NCBI GenBank assembly: GCA_023014485.1
Contig: JAJOZX010001567.1
Coordinates: 592,501 to 656,500, forward strand
Direction: 5' to 3'
Length of the DNA stretch: 64,000 nucleotides
Source of the DNA: Bathynomus jamesi
Lineage: Eukaryota; Arthropoda; Malacostraca; Isopoda; Cirolanidae
Each line of letters begins with the position of its first letter. Positions within the stretch are counted from its first letter, which is position 1. Shown one piece after another: positions 43,371-52,959 of the stretch. The notes under the pieces are model-generated. The model made no database searches, was not told the origin of the DNA, and worked only from the letters and a program-made list of their open reading frames with translations. The position numbers and the translations under genes are program-made.

Positions 43371-44669
43371 CCTTTCAACCTTTCAAATGTTCCGCGCGAT
43401 GATTCCTCATTTCACGAAGGTCAAGCTTGTCGTCCCTCCTCTCCAGTTGGCCTGGTGAAGTAGTGAGTTGGTTTCTTGTACTCTCCACCTCGCATAGCCA
43501 GGTACGCCCGTCTCATGGGGATTGTTCTGAGCCAGGCGTCTAATCTTCTTTTGAAGATGTCCACCGCAACACGACTAGTGTTCCTTAGGTCTTTGGGCAG
43601 CTGATTAAACAGTTTTGGTCCTCTCACAACAAAACTATTTTCTTTCAGAGTTAAGGATGTTCCCTGTCTAACCTTTCATTTGGGAACACGACACAGTCTT
43701 CCTTTTCCACTTTCCACTGTTGTTTGGGGAGTTACAGGGTTCAGAGTAAGATTAGGGACTAGTTTCTCCATTATTTTCCAAGTATAAATAATGGTGTATC
43801 TCTCTCTCCTCCTTTCCAGTGAATATAGGTTTAATTCGCGTAACCTTTCCCAGTAGTTTAGTTCTTTGCACCCCTTGATCTTGGCTGTGAAGCTTCTCTG
43901 AATCCCTTCTAGTTGTCTAATGTCTTCTTTTTTATATGGGTATGTTAGGATCAAGCAGTATTCCAATTTGGGTAGGATCAATGTTTTCAGTAGAGGAATC
44001 ATTATATTCCTATCCCTTCGTTTGAAGGTTCTCAGTATCTGTCCAGTTACTCTCATTGCTCTGTTTACTGCTATCTTATTTTGTGTTTCAAATTTCGCAT
44101 CATCAGTCATTACAACCCCTAAATTTTTTGCTTTAGAATTTCTCTGAATTTCCTGTCCATTTAGGGTACAACATTCCATGGATTTTAGGTCTTCTCTTTT
44201 TCCGTACCGTAACAGCTGAAATTTCTCAGTGTTAAACTTCATATTGTTGTCTTCCCGTCCACTTGTAGATTCTTTTCATGTCGGTTTGTAGAGATCCTAT
44301 ATCTTCTGAGTTTCTTATTATTCTACTGATCTTTGTGTCATCCGCAAAGGATGTTACTGTGCTGTCTCTGGTAACGACCTCATCTATGTCAGTTAGCATG
44401 ATTATGAAGAGTAGTGGAGCTAATACTGTTCCTTGTGGTACTGAGCTGAGGACCTCTGATTCTGATTCTGATGCTCCTTGTACTGCAACGACTTGCCGCC
44501 GCTCACAAAGGAAATTATATATCCACTTCCCTACTTTTCCTATTATTCCCATATACTTCAGTTTATGTATTATGATTCTATAGTCACACCTGTCGAACAC
44601 TTTGGTAAAGTCTGTATATATTACACCATAGTTTTCATTACTTTCCAGTGCATCAATAATGTTGTTGTA

Positions 44670-44672
<3 letters not shown>
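43369..44672 (-). mobile_element. LINE-A, 5'-truncated (copy 2, reference copy)
   Basis: Most complete LINE-A in the window: RT to C-terminus (44672-43421), about 50 bases of 3' UTR and a (GT/AC) tail. Its 3' terminal 70 bases are the tail also carried by the tRNA-headed SINEs. A second, shorter LINE-A end lies immediately upstream in the same orientation. Confidence 0.88.
43421..44672 (-). pseudogene. LINE-A reverse transcriptase (copy 2)
   Basis: Two frames on the minus strand. 44672-44232 has YTDFTKVFDRCDYR (motif A), SSVPQGTVLAPLLFIIMLTD and the catalytic FADDTK. After a frameshift near 44235, 44242-43676 has MKFNTEKFQLLRYGKRED, LPKLEYCLILTYPYKKED and LYSLERRRERYTIIYTWK. A stop at 43676-43678 separates the last stretch, 43627-43421, with GPKLFNQLPKDLRN and FKRRLDAWLRTIP. 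The FADD residues are intact, but the copy lacks the N-terminal RT part and any endonuclease. CR1/Jockey-like by overall pattern; exact clade not determined. Confidence 0.88.

Positions 44673-44715
<43 letters not shown>
44673..44715. repeat. (TA)n tail of LINE-A copy 3
   Basis: TA array between two same-orientation LINE-A pieces. Confidence 0.9.
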
Positions 44716-44720
<5 letters not shown>

Positions 44721-44905
44721 CCCTTTCAACCTTTCAAATGTTTCGTGCGATAATTCCTCATTTCAAGAAGGTCAAGCTTGTTGCCCCTTCTTTTGAGTCG
44801 GCCTGGTGAAGTAGAGAGTTGTTTTTTGTGTTCTCCATCCCCACATAGCCAGGTACACCCGGCTCATCTGGAATTGTTCTGAGACAGGCATCTATCTTCT
44901 CTTGA
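44716..44905 (-). mobile_element. LINE-A 3' end with TA tail (copy 3)
   Basis: Minus strand, last 190 bases of LINE-A: AGCCAGGTACACCCGGCTCA (end of ORF), GAAGGTCAAGCTTGTTGCCC, CCTTTCAACCTTTCAAATGT, then the TA array. Confidence 0.85.
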
Positions 44906-45456
44906 GAAAAAAAAATATATATATATATATATTCGTATTTAGAACTTTATATCTTCAAAAAAAATTAGTAATATAATTTTAGGTGCAAAAAATGTATATC
45001 CAGTTTCTTCTGAATATTATTGCAAAAAAAAATTTTAAATTCCGAAGCATCATCTCCCAAGTGTTATTACGTGAAAAGACTGAAAACTAGGATACTGTTC
45101 CTGCGTGTCAGGATTAAAAAGCGCCAAGTCGTCATAGAGAGACACGGACGCGGCGCTTTTATCCCTGACACGCAGATTCTTGGTCTTATGAAAAAAAAAA
45201 TGGCTTCCATTACAAATGGTCTTCTAGAAAGCAAATAAACGCAAATATTCATTATCATTAAAGAATATGTTATTAAAATATGTCATTTATAATATGTCAT
45301 ATGAAATATGTCGTTTATCATCAAAAAATATATCAAAATATAATAGAAATGACCCTAACTAGTTGAGGAAAACGTACAGTCTATTCAGTATAAGGATTAC
45401 ATCGTTAAGGGGACTTAAGGTCTTTAAAATAAATAAATAAATAAAAAATAAATAAA
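44906..45456. other. no gene; one hairpin
   Basis: Holds the hairpin at 45101-45175; otherwise AT-rich and uninformative. Confidence 0.5.
45101..45175. repeat. hairpin with 25-bp arms
   Basis: CTGCGTGTCAGGATTAAAAA-GCGCC pairs with GGCGCTTTTATCCC-TGACACGCAG around a 26-base loop, with one or two mismatches. Function unknown; possibly a very small MITE. Confidence 0.65.
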
Positions 45457-45475
45457 TAAAATAATATATATATAT

Positions 45476-45511
<36 letters not shown>

Positions 45512-45512
45512 C
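45457..45512. repeat. (TA)n microsatellite
   Basis: Interrupted TA array adjoining a mariner-type end. Confidence 0.9.
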
Positions 45513-45513
45513 A

Positions 45514-46020
45514 CAGGGTGTTCCATAATAAATATACCATTGTTATTTCAGATAGCAGCAAAATCCAAATTACATTTTATTTTGAAAGGTTACAAGTTTT
45601 AGTTAATTCAATTAATAAACTTCTAAATGTCTTCCATCATTACCTATAATTAATCTTATTCTTTGTTCAAATGCTGAAAACACATTTTCCAGCACAGCTT
45701 CAGAGATAGACATGACGGCATCACGGATACGATATTTTAGCTCCTGAGTATCTTTTGGTTTGTTGTGGTAGACTTTTGGTTTCAAAACGCCCGAAAGGGG
45801 TTTAAATCGGGAGAGCGCGAGCAAGCTATTTTGTAGGTCCTTTTCTACCAATCCAACCCACTGGAAATGTTTCGTTCAAAAATGTTCGAAACTTTTCGAG
45901 CAAAATGTGGCGGTGCTCCATTTTGTTGGAAGGTTGTTTGCAGAAAGCAGGGAATTCCTCGCAACTGTAAAATAAAACCTTCTCGATCATCTTCAGGTAA
46001 GAACCGTTAGTTACAGTTCG
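45514..46020 (-). pseudogene. Tc1/mariner transposase C-terminal relic
   Basis: The right terminal sequence CAGGGTGTTCCATAATAAAT begins at 45514 next to a TA array. On the minus strand, pieces in different frames give the second catalytic block as FQQNGAPPHFAR (about 45935-45900, Asp replaced by Asn), then SRSPDLNPF near 45815 and KPKVYHNKPKDTQELKYRIR, with LENVFSAFEQRIRLI at 45700-45640. The N-terminal half of the transposase is absent. Non-functional. Confidence 0.78.
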
Positions 46021-46130
46021 TAGGTCAATAAATTAATTAAAAAAATTAAGGAAATTAATTATAAAATTAATTAATACAAAAAATATTAAATATGTATGTA
46101 ATTAAATACTGTAAAAACATGCATAATATC

Positions 46131-46378
46131 GGGTGTCTCTAAAGTAACGCGAGTAAAGAGACAAATCCGATTTGAATTACATTAACGCGAGTGAACATGG
46201 CCAAGTAATATTTATTACATATACTTTATAACAACGCATTAGTAAATAGTTTGAGACCTTAATACAGAATGAAATAATTGTCGTTTAAAAGTTCAAAAAT
46301 ATGTTGAAACTCGTTTAAACCAATTCAAATCGGATTTGTCTCTTCACTCGCGTTACGAAACTAGTTTAAGCCAGTTTA
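46131..46378. mobile_element. MITE related to 32957-33204 (copy 2)
   Basis: Starts GGGTGTCTCTAAAGTAACGC; contains AGACAAATCCGATTTGAATT and, inverted, AATTCAAATCGGATTTGTCT; ends near CGTTACGAAACTAGTTTAAG. Same family as copy 1, inverted relative to it, and apparently lacking the outer right end. Confidence 0.7.
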
Positions 46379-46559
46379 AATATTGCGGTATTTATTTTAT
46401 GACTAAATTCATTAATGTAAATAAATAAAAAATAAATATTTTTAAAATTATTTAAATTAATTGTTGGTCTCTCAATTCGTTTATGTATTTTAAATTAATT
46501 AATAATTCATATTCGTGATTTATATATTATTAATCAATAATGATAACTATGTTTGATCT

Positions 46560-46720
46560 TTAATTTAGAGCCCAGTAAAGCCAAAAGCTTAAGGGGCCAA
46601 ATTAAATAAAATAAATATTCCAGATTCACACTTATTTATTTTGTTAAAATTATTGTAACAACAAAAATTGCAAAATTGTATCGATTTTATAAATAAAGAT
46701 TTATTCTAAGAATAATATAA
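46560..46720 (+). repeat. dispersed repeat (GGGCCAAATT family)
   Basis: GAGCCCAGTAAAGCCAAAAG followed by CTTAAGGGGCCAAATTAAA is the complement of the block at 13833-13870. Further on, TTTATAAATAAAGATTTATT resembles the end before the microsatellite tails of the other copies. No microsatellite follows here. Confidence 0.55.
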
Positions 46721-47010
46721 TTCCATAGATGCGAGAACGTGACAAAACACGCCAGATATTTACTTTAGGGGAATCCCTCTCACGTTCATAGATTTCGTGT
46801 GGGTTGTGTCCACTCCAAATCCTACAGTTATGGCGGGTTACTTTGTCCGAAATATGGAATGTAGCCTCGTCACTAAAAATGAGATGTAATGTGAATGTAA
46901 ACAGTTGTTTAGAAAATTCAAAATTTCCTTAATCACATGGCTTTTAATTCTTTCTATACCTGTAAAAATATAACAGCAAATAATATTTCTTTTCGGTATA
47001 TCCATTTTGG

Positions 47011-47015
<5 letters not shown>
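46721..47015. other. no gene seen
   Basis: Nothing supportable, although CACGTTCATAGATTTC and nearby words resemble degraded Tc1 sequence. Confidence 0.35.

Positions 47016-47064
<49 letters not shown>
47016..47064. repeat. (TA)n microsatellite
   Basis: About 24 TA units. Confidence 0.95.
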
Positions 47065-47066
<2 letters not shown>

Positions 47067-47239
47067 TACAATACCAGCTGTGCTTTGCGCAGCAAAAGCC
47101 CCCGAAACACAACTCGGAGGTGCGAGTATGTTACTAAAACCTTCCCTGGTTTTCCCTTAATGTGTATACCAAATTTGTTGCAAAGTACCCTAGCCGTCTA
47201 GGTGAGTATAAACAAACAGATATCGTCATAATCATCCCC

Positions 47240-47621
47240 TACATATAATATAAACCAAACCTCAAACTAAACCCAGTTACCATCCAAACAATACTGGAAA
47301 ATAGGAAAGGCAAAATGTGTAGTGTTCTCAAACTAAAGGCCCGACAAAGGACCTCCTCAACACTGAAAGAAAACAGCTTGGTTGTCAGGGGGCCAATACT
47401 TTTTAACCAGCTTTCAAAGAACCTCAGAAACATGAAGTCTTCAAAAGAAGACTAGATGCCTGGCTCAGGACGGTGCCAGATGGGCCGGGTGTACCTGGCT
47501 ATGTACGGTAGAGATCGCAAGAAAGTAACTAGCTTTTCCATTAGGCCAGGACTAGAGGTGGGGCCACCAGTTCACCTTCGTGTAAAGAGAGACCAACGCA
47601 CGAAACTACTACGAGGTGTAC
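47240..47621 (+). pseudogene. LINE-A subfamily C-terminus and 3' end (copy 4)
   Basis: Plus strand. 47260-47453 reads LKLNPVTIQTILENRKGKMC and then RQRTSSTLKENSLVVRGPIL with FNQLSKNLRN, aligned to LINE-A copy 2. A frameshift near 47445 leads into the last residues and the 3' UTR (GGGGCCACCAGTTCACCTTC), ending in AAGGTATAT and a TA array. Confidence 0.82.

Positions 47622-47658
<37 letters not shown>
47622..47658. repeat. (TA)n tail of LINE-A copy 4
   Basis: TA array directly after the LINE-A terminus. Confidence 0.9.
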
Positions 47659-47662
<4 letters not shown>

Positions 47663-48054
47663 TTTCGTTCTAAGATAGGTTAGTGTATTATTAATGCTGA
47701 GAATAATTTATTATTTCAGCTTTATTACGTACTGTTGGAGCGTTAAAACGTTCGATTATTTTATTTTCATCTATTCAAACCGCGCCTTCGGCTCCTTACC
47801 CTACATGTAAGGTTTGTGATCACTTCGCGATCTTTAACGCCGCTCATCTTGATAGATCCGAACTTAACGGGCGACTGAGCTAGAGACTCACCCACTTTAC
47901 GCTAGACAGCCGATCATAACAGCAGACTGAGCGAGAAAGATATTTGTTACTCCGCTCAACTCTGCTCAAAACCGCGCAAAGTTTTTTTTTATTTATAGAT
48001 AGATATAAAATGCTAAATTATAAAAGTGCATAATAATTAGTAAGGAGGACCAGA
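47659..48054. other. no gene seen
   Basis: No feature beyond slightly elevated GC content at 47770-47960. Confidence 0.4.
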
Positions 48055-48225
48055 AACTGGCGCATTGCTCAGGCCAACTGATGCGGCTCATTGCCCTAAC
48101 TCCTGTATTATTATTATTATTACAGACATGGTCGGGATTCGAACCCCGCCCCCCAGCCTCAATGTCTTCACTTTGCTTATAGGGAAATTATATTACCCGT
48201 TAAACTACGGATGCAGGTGATAAAT
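48055..48225 (-). repeat. tRNA-derived sequence (SINE candidate)
   Basis: Minus strand: GCATCCGTAGTTTAACGGGT (box A region), later GGGGTTCGAATCCCGACC (a perfect box B and T-arm-like stretch), then an ATT tract (48109-48121). The distance between boxes is too long and the ends do not pair, so it is a SINE head or tRNA pseudogene, not a gene. Confidence 0.6.
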
Positions 48226-48679
48226 GTAGATGATAATCATATAGCGGCCAGCGGGTGAGTTTTTAAACATCTGACACTTTAAAAAGTTTGTATTGTTTTT
48301 ATTAACTGAAATAAAAGCATGAAATCTTTGCTGTACCTTTTCTACACATGGGGAATTAGTCCCCTAGTACAAAACATACTCTGTGTGATGTCCTTTCAGC
48401 TCATTAACTCTTTGCACACGAAAGACAAAATTTTGCCAGTACTCTAGATAGAGCATTTACTGCAGTTCAACCAAATGCAGTCATAATTTGTATTAATAAT
48501 AAATTTTTTAGTGATATCGCAACGATTTTAGCCTAATTTCTTTTGTGGTTTAGCTCGACAAATGTTATAAATTCATAATTATTCCTTTAACTCGTGTGCA
48601 TTACCTAATGAAATCCTAGCTTACACAGGCATAAAAATGGGCGGAAAACTGGAAATTTCCCCAGGGATGTGAAGTCAGG
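48226..48679. other. no gene seen
   Basis: Nothing recognisable except the possible beginning of the Tc1 relic. Confidence 0.4.
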
Positions 48680-49620
48680 TGAAGGTACTTATAAAAGAAG
48701 GCTACAGTCAAAGGCAGGTAATCTTCTGACTTAAGATATTTTAGCGAGCAATATACAAGATCTAAAAGAGGCTTTTCAAGAATGGAAAGTACAAATTAAA
48801 AATAAAATCCGGCAGACAACGAATAACGACTCCGTGCGATGATAATGTGATCAGAATAAAAGCAAAATTCAGCCTATTCATCACCAGTGCCCAGATAAGA
48901 AGAAGCTCCCTACTTCAGTCAGTAGAAGAGCCACTCGACAGATCTTTCAGAATGAGGGTAATTTAGTCACAAGAAGCGTCTCCTCCTTGAAAAGAAATAT
49001 ATTGATTGGACCGCTGAACAATGACTCAAATTTTTTTTGTTCAGAGACGAGAGTCACATCATACAATTTGGAAAGGGTTGTTTGCACTTCAGGCGTCCAC
49101 CCAATCAGTCACATCGTTCCAAATACCGTATTGCCATCATGAAATATTCTCCAAAGTCATGCTTTGAAAATGTTTTGACGCTCAGGTCCACAGGGGGTTA
49201 TGACCAAAATGTTAAAAGTGTGAATTCTCATTGTTTACTTAAGTATCCTTGAAGTAACACGTTCTGAAATCAATGGAAAAAAAATGGTTTATAAAAAAAC
49301 CACAGTTCAGCTTTGGAATCACCTGGTAACTCTCCCCACCTCAATTCGATTGAGAATTTGTGTAAATTTCTGAATATGAAAGTCTCTGAAGAGAAGCCAG
49401 AATCCTCCCGCAAAGATCTTTGTTCTGCTATAAAAATACTTTGGTAGTTTGAAATGGCCCTGGAATTGTGCCAAAACCTTATCATGTTCATGTCCAACAG
49501 GATCAAAACAATCATTGATGCCAATGGTTGGCCCATTAAATATTAAACCCACAATAAAAATGTAATTCTTTAAACTTTTTGGGGTTCCTATCTTTTGGCC
49601 ACGATTGTACACTATATTCA
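48680..49620 (+). pseudogene. Tc1-like (DD34E) transposase relic
   Basis: Plus-strand pieces in changing frames. KKKLPTSVSRRATRQIFQNE (about 48897-48955) belongs to the second DNA-binding subdomain. FRDESHIIQFGKG at 49038 contains the first catalytic Asp block. FENVLTLRSTGGYDQN follows, and much later about 49345-49470 reads IENLWKFL-like and MKVSEEKPESSRKDL sequence, whose IENL holds the third acidic residue position. The right end, TTGGCCACGATTGTACA (49599-49615), resembles Tc1 inverted termini; the left terminus was not found. Many frameshifts; dead. Confidence 0.72.
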
Positions 49621-50175
49621 GGAAAAATTAAAACAATTTTTGCCAGAGCTGCCCCGAGAGAAGATCCAGTGCCAACAAATTTGTTTTTTTGTAAAATTTT
49701 ATACCGCTGAAGACTGCTTTTAATAAATATGTGGTTCGTTTTACTGTACCTTCATGGCTGCAATGCTGCCGATGAAGTGCCAGATGTTTAACTTAAGGCA
49801 CATATATTCTCGTGTTTATTAATACAATTATATCTTTAACGTATATTTAGGCACATATTAAGTCCACAGTACATAACAGATTTCAAATAATATTAAAAAC
49901 AAAAAACTTTGCCATTAATTGTAGTCATTTTACTTTATTAAATTTTCTATCCCTTCATTTAGAAAACATTAAAAGAATGAAGTGTCCTCATATTCGGACT
50001 GAAAGTGGTGAAAAACAAAATTAAGCATAAACATTATTTTAATATTCACAGTCATTTCAGCAAATTCTTATTATCATCTAGTTAAGAACTTAGCTATTCA
50101 TGATGACTTTTTTATAGTCCAAACTCATTTCATAAGATCTGCCTTTAATTTTATATATTCTTGCGGTGTATACAC
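49621..50175. other. no gene seen
   Basis: AT-rich, no recognised feature. Confidence 0.45.
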
Positions 50176-50183
50176 AGTATACA

Positions 50184-50232
<49 letters not shown>
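50176..50232. repeat. (AC)n-(TA)n microsatellite
   Basis: AC run followed by TA; the last TA (50231-50232) is the target of the adjacent mariner derivative. Confidence 0.92.
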
Positions 50233-50634
50233 CAGGGTGTCCCGTAAGTCTGGACCCATAGGGAAAAATAATAAAATTACAAAATAGTCCAAAAATTTAT
50301 TTATAATATATTTTTTTATTATTTTTATTATTATTTTTATTATTTTTTTATTATGATCTTACTCCGCTGGAGTTTTATTTGTGGGGCCACTTGAAAGCCA
50401 AAGTGTACGAGGTCAAACTTCAGAACATTTTCCACCTTAAAGCACGCATTGTGGAGGCGTGTCAAGAAATTTCTGCGACTGTGATTCAGAAAGTGCTGTC
50501 GCAGTGGAGATTACGTCTTCAACTATGTGTGCGACACAACGGCGGACACTTTGAACAGATTATGTAATAAATTTTTGGACTATTTTGTAATTTTATTATT
50601 TTTCCCTATGGGTCCAGACTTACGGGACACCCTG
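50233..50634 (+). mobile_element. mariner deletion derivative (copy 2)
   Basis: Begins CAGGGTGTCCCGTAAGTCTG; the inverted repeats extend about 65 bases without a mismatch that I can see, with TA on both sides. It keeps the final 62 codons of the transposase (50379-50567, WGHLKAKVYEVKLQ to NGGHFEQIM), giving the same protein as in 13274-13640 despite at least one silent nucleotide change. The N-terminal and catalytic parts are replaced by ATT-rich filler. Must be moved in trans. Confidence 0.92.
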
Positions 50635-50778
50635 TATATATATATATATATATATATTATTTGTATGCTTTCCTTAATACATCGTAAACATCTTAAACTA
50701 TGCATAAAGTATATTATATGCAGAGAAAAGATTATATGTAAGTATATGAAACTGTGCTGAAAGTAAGAGTAATATATT

Positions 50779-50821
<43 letters not shown>
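50779..50821. repeat. (TA)n-(TG)n microsatellite
   Basis: TA then TG run. Confidence 0.9.
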
Positions 50822-51257
50822 TGTTCATGGATATATTTTTTGCTTCCTATTTTTAAATCATTTTTCCTACAAATTCGCAGGGAAAAAAAAAACAGTACCA
50901 ATTAATATGCAATCAAAATATAAGTCTGCATCGACGGAAGGTTTGAAATTGTAAACACTCTGAATTTTAGCCCATGTGCAGAGCAAGTTCAAAGTTGTAT
51001 AAATATACTTGTGACTGAAAGTATAAAAACAAATACATCTGTATGATTCCAAGAGGGACACACAAACTTCAGTTTATTTCTCTCCTGAAGAAGCGGTCGA
51101 CAAGTGGCAAAGCGCATGCGCAACGCTAATGATTAAAATTATATTTAAATGTGAATGATGATGCCCTTTAAATGTAGAATTTCGGAGCACTTTTTGTGAG
51201 AAACTTTAAAAGGGGGTTAAAAAAAGGTATAAAAGAGATAAAACTTTCTTCTGTACA

Positions 51258-51259
<2 letters not shown>
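50822..51259. other. no gene seen
   Basis: No recognised feature. Confidence 0.4.

Positions 51260-51317
<58 letters not shown>
51260..51317. repeat. (TA)n microsatellite
   Basis: TA array at the left edge of the long inverted repeat. Confidence 0.95.
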
Positions 51318-51319
<2 letters not shown>

Positions 51320-52237
51320 ACACACAGACAGTGCATGGAACAAGGAACTCTTCTGGGAAAATTAAATCCACTATAGTCCGAATAAGTAATGGTAAATGAC
51401 AAATACCATAGTTTTTCTTTTCATGATGCTAGCCCGACGTGGGCAACGGGTCACTCGCAAAGAGGTCCCATAAATATAGCTTCCCTCACCAGCTATCTGC
51501 AAAGCAGACAGGATCCAGCTTTGGGACATGGATCTAGGGTTTAAAGCAGCCTAGCCCTGCTACATTTAGAACCTCAATATAAGCAAAAGACTCGCTGCCT
51601 TCACGTCAGATTGAATACATAAAAGAAAAAGGGGTAACTATTATATTTTTAGCCAAAAACCAAAACTTAAACCTCAACTGGTAGAATTGAGCGTCCACTT
51701 TTCAAGGCACATAACATGTCCGTTTCAAGATGGGAATGAACTCAGAATGGTCCCCTGAGTTTTTTATGATACACACATGTCCCATCTTGAAACGGACATG
51801 TTATGTGCCTTGAAAAGTGGACGCTCAATTCTACCAGTTGAGGTTTAAGTTTTGGTTTTTGGCTAAAAATATAATAGTTACCCCTTTTTCTTTTATGTAT
51901 TCAATCTGACGTGAAGGCAGCGAGTCTTTTGCTTATATTGAGGTTCTAAATGTAGCAGGGCTAGGCTGCTTTAAACCCTAGATCCATGTCCCAAAGCTGG
52001 ATCCTGTCTGCTTTGCAGATAGCTGGTGAGGGAAGCTATATTTATGGGACCTCTTTGCGAGTGACCCGTTGCCCACGTCGGGCTAGCATCATGAAAAAGA
52101 AAAACTATGGTATTTGTCATTTACCATTACTTATTCGGACTATAGTGGATTTAATTTTCCCAGAAGAGTTCCTTGTTCCATGCACTGTCTGTGTGTATCA
52201 TAAAAAACTCAGGGGACCATTCTGAGTTCATTCCCAT
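51315..52237. repeat. long inverted repeat, 421-bp arms
   Basis: 51315-51735 and 51780-52201 are reverse complements with, by eye, only a one-base length difference in an A/T run. The 44-base spacer (51736-51779) is itself the complement of the sequence after the right arm (52194-52236, containing CTCAGGGGACCATTCTGAGT). Thus the minus-strand unit continues across its own start, as expected if the source was a head-to-tail tandem of about 457 bases that was later inverted. TA arrays bound both sides. The open frame at 51986-52225 has no recognised family. Confidence 0.93.
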
Positions 52238-52279
52238 ATATATATATATGTGTGTACAGTGTATATATATATATATATA
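52235..52279. repeat. (TA)n microsatellite
   Basis: TA array with a TGTG interruption, right edge of the inverted repeat. Confidence 0.9.
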
Positions 52280-52585
52280 GTAGGCCTAGTATTAACCGAT
52301 TGAGGTGATAATGGAGTAGGCCTACTATAATTACTTTCTGGAATGATATGAATGATTCGAGGTCACCAGCTTAGCTTACACCCAAGCAAATAATATTAAT
52401 AAGGTTAGAAAAATTACCTTGTGGTTTTGTGTTTAATTAAGAAAATAAATCAGTTATTTGTTCACAGCGATTATCATTTCAATGAAGGTATTTACCATGA
52501 TTAACAACTATATAACGGCATTTATATTATGCTAAAGATGACTGAGGATTGGCAAATAAGGAAATGGTTATACAGATTAATTGTT

Positions 52586-52822
52586 AAGTAATACACTCAT
52601 TTAGATAGGCTAATGGTATGCAAAATGGAACACAGCATGAAATATGAAGCCTATTGATAACAGAAATTATGCACGTACGGTTGGTGCACTGAATGGATTA
52701 GGTAATACACCGATTTAGGTAGGCTAGAGAGTTATGCATAAATGGAACATAGAATAGATGCTGCAGCCAATTAATAATAAAAAGAATGCACGTATGTTTG
52801 GTACACTGTAAGTGGATTAGGC
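52586..52822. repeat. diverged tandem duplication, about 118 bp
   Basis: Two units share AATACAC, ATTTAGATAGGCTA / ATTTAGGTAGGCTA, AATGCACGTATG-type words and TGCACTGAATGGATTAGG / ACACTGTAAGTGGATTAGG. About 75-80% alike by eye. No coding content. Confidence 0.65.
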
Positions 52823-52959
52823 CGTCAATAATGAAATGCTTAAAAGGACCACATAAACAAACGGATGCAAAGTAAAAATGGATTACATGAAAGAGCACAA
52901 TAACAGGGTGATACACAATTACGGTATTGGGATGACACTTAGAATAGGCCTACCGCAGT

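Noticed and set aside
49270..49612. Minus-strand ORFs over the Tc1 relic
   Set aside because: They are antisense shadows; the plus-strand pieces match Tc1 transposase.
51986..52225. 79-codon ORF inside the long inverted repeat
   Set aside because: Also present (inverted) in the other arm, with no recognisable family. Probably a chance frame in a repeat unit.
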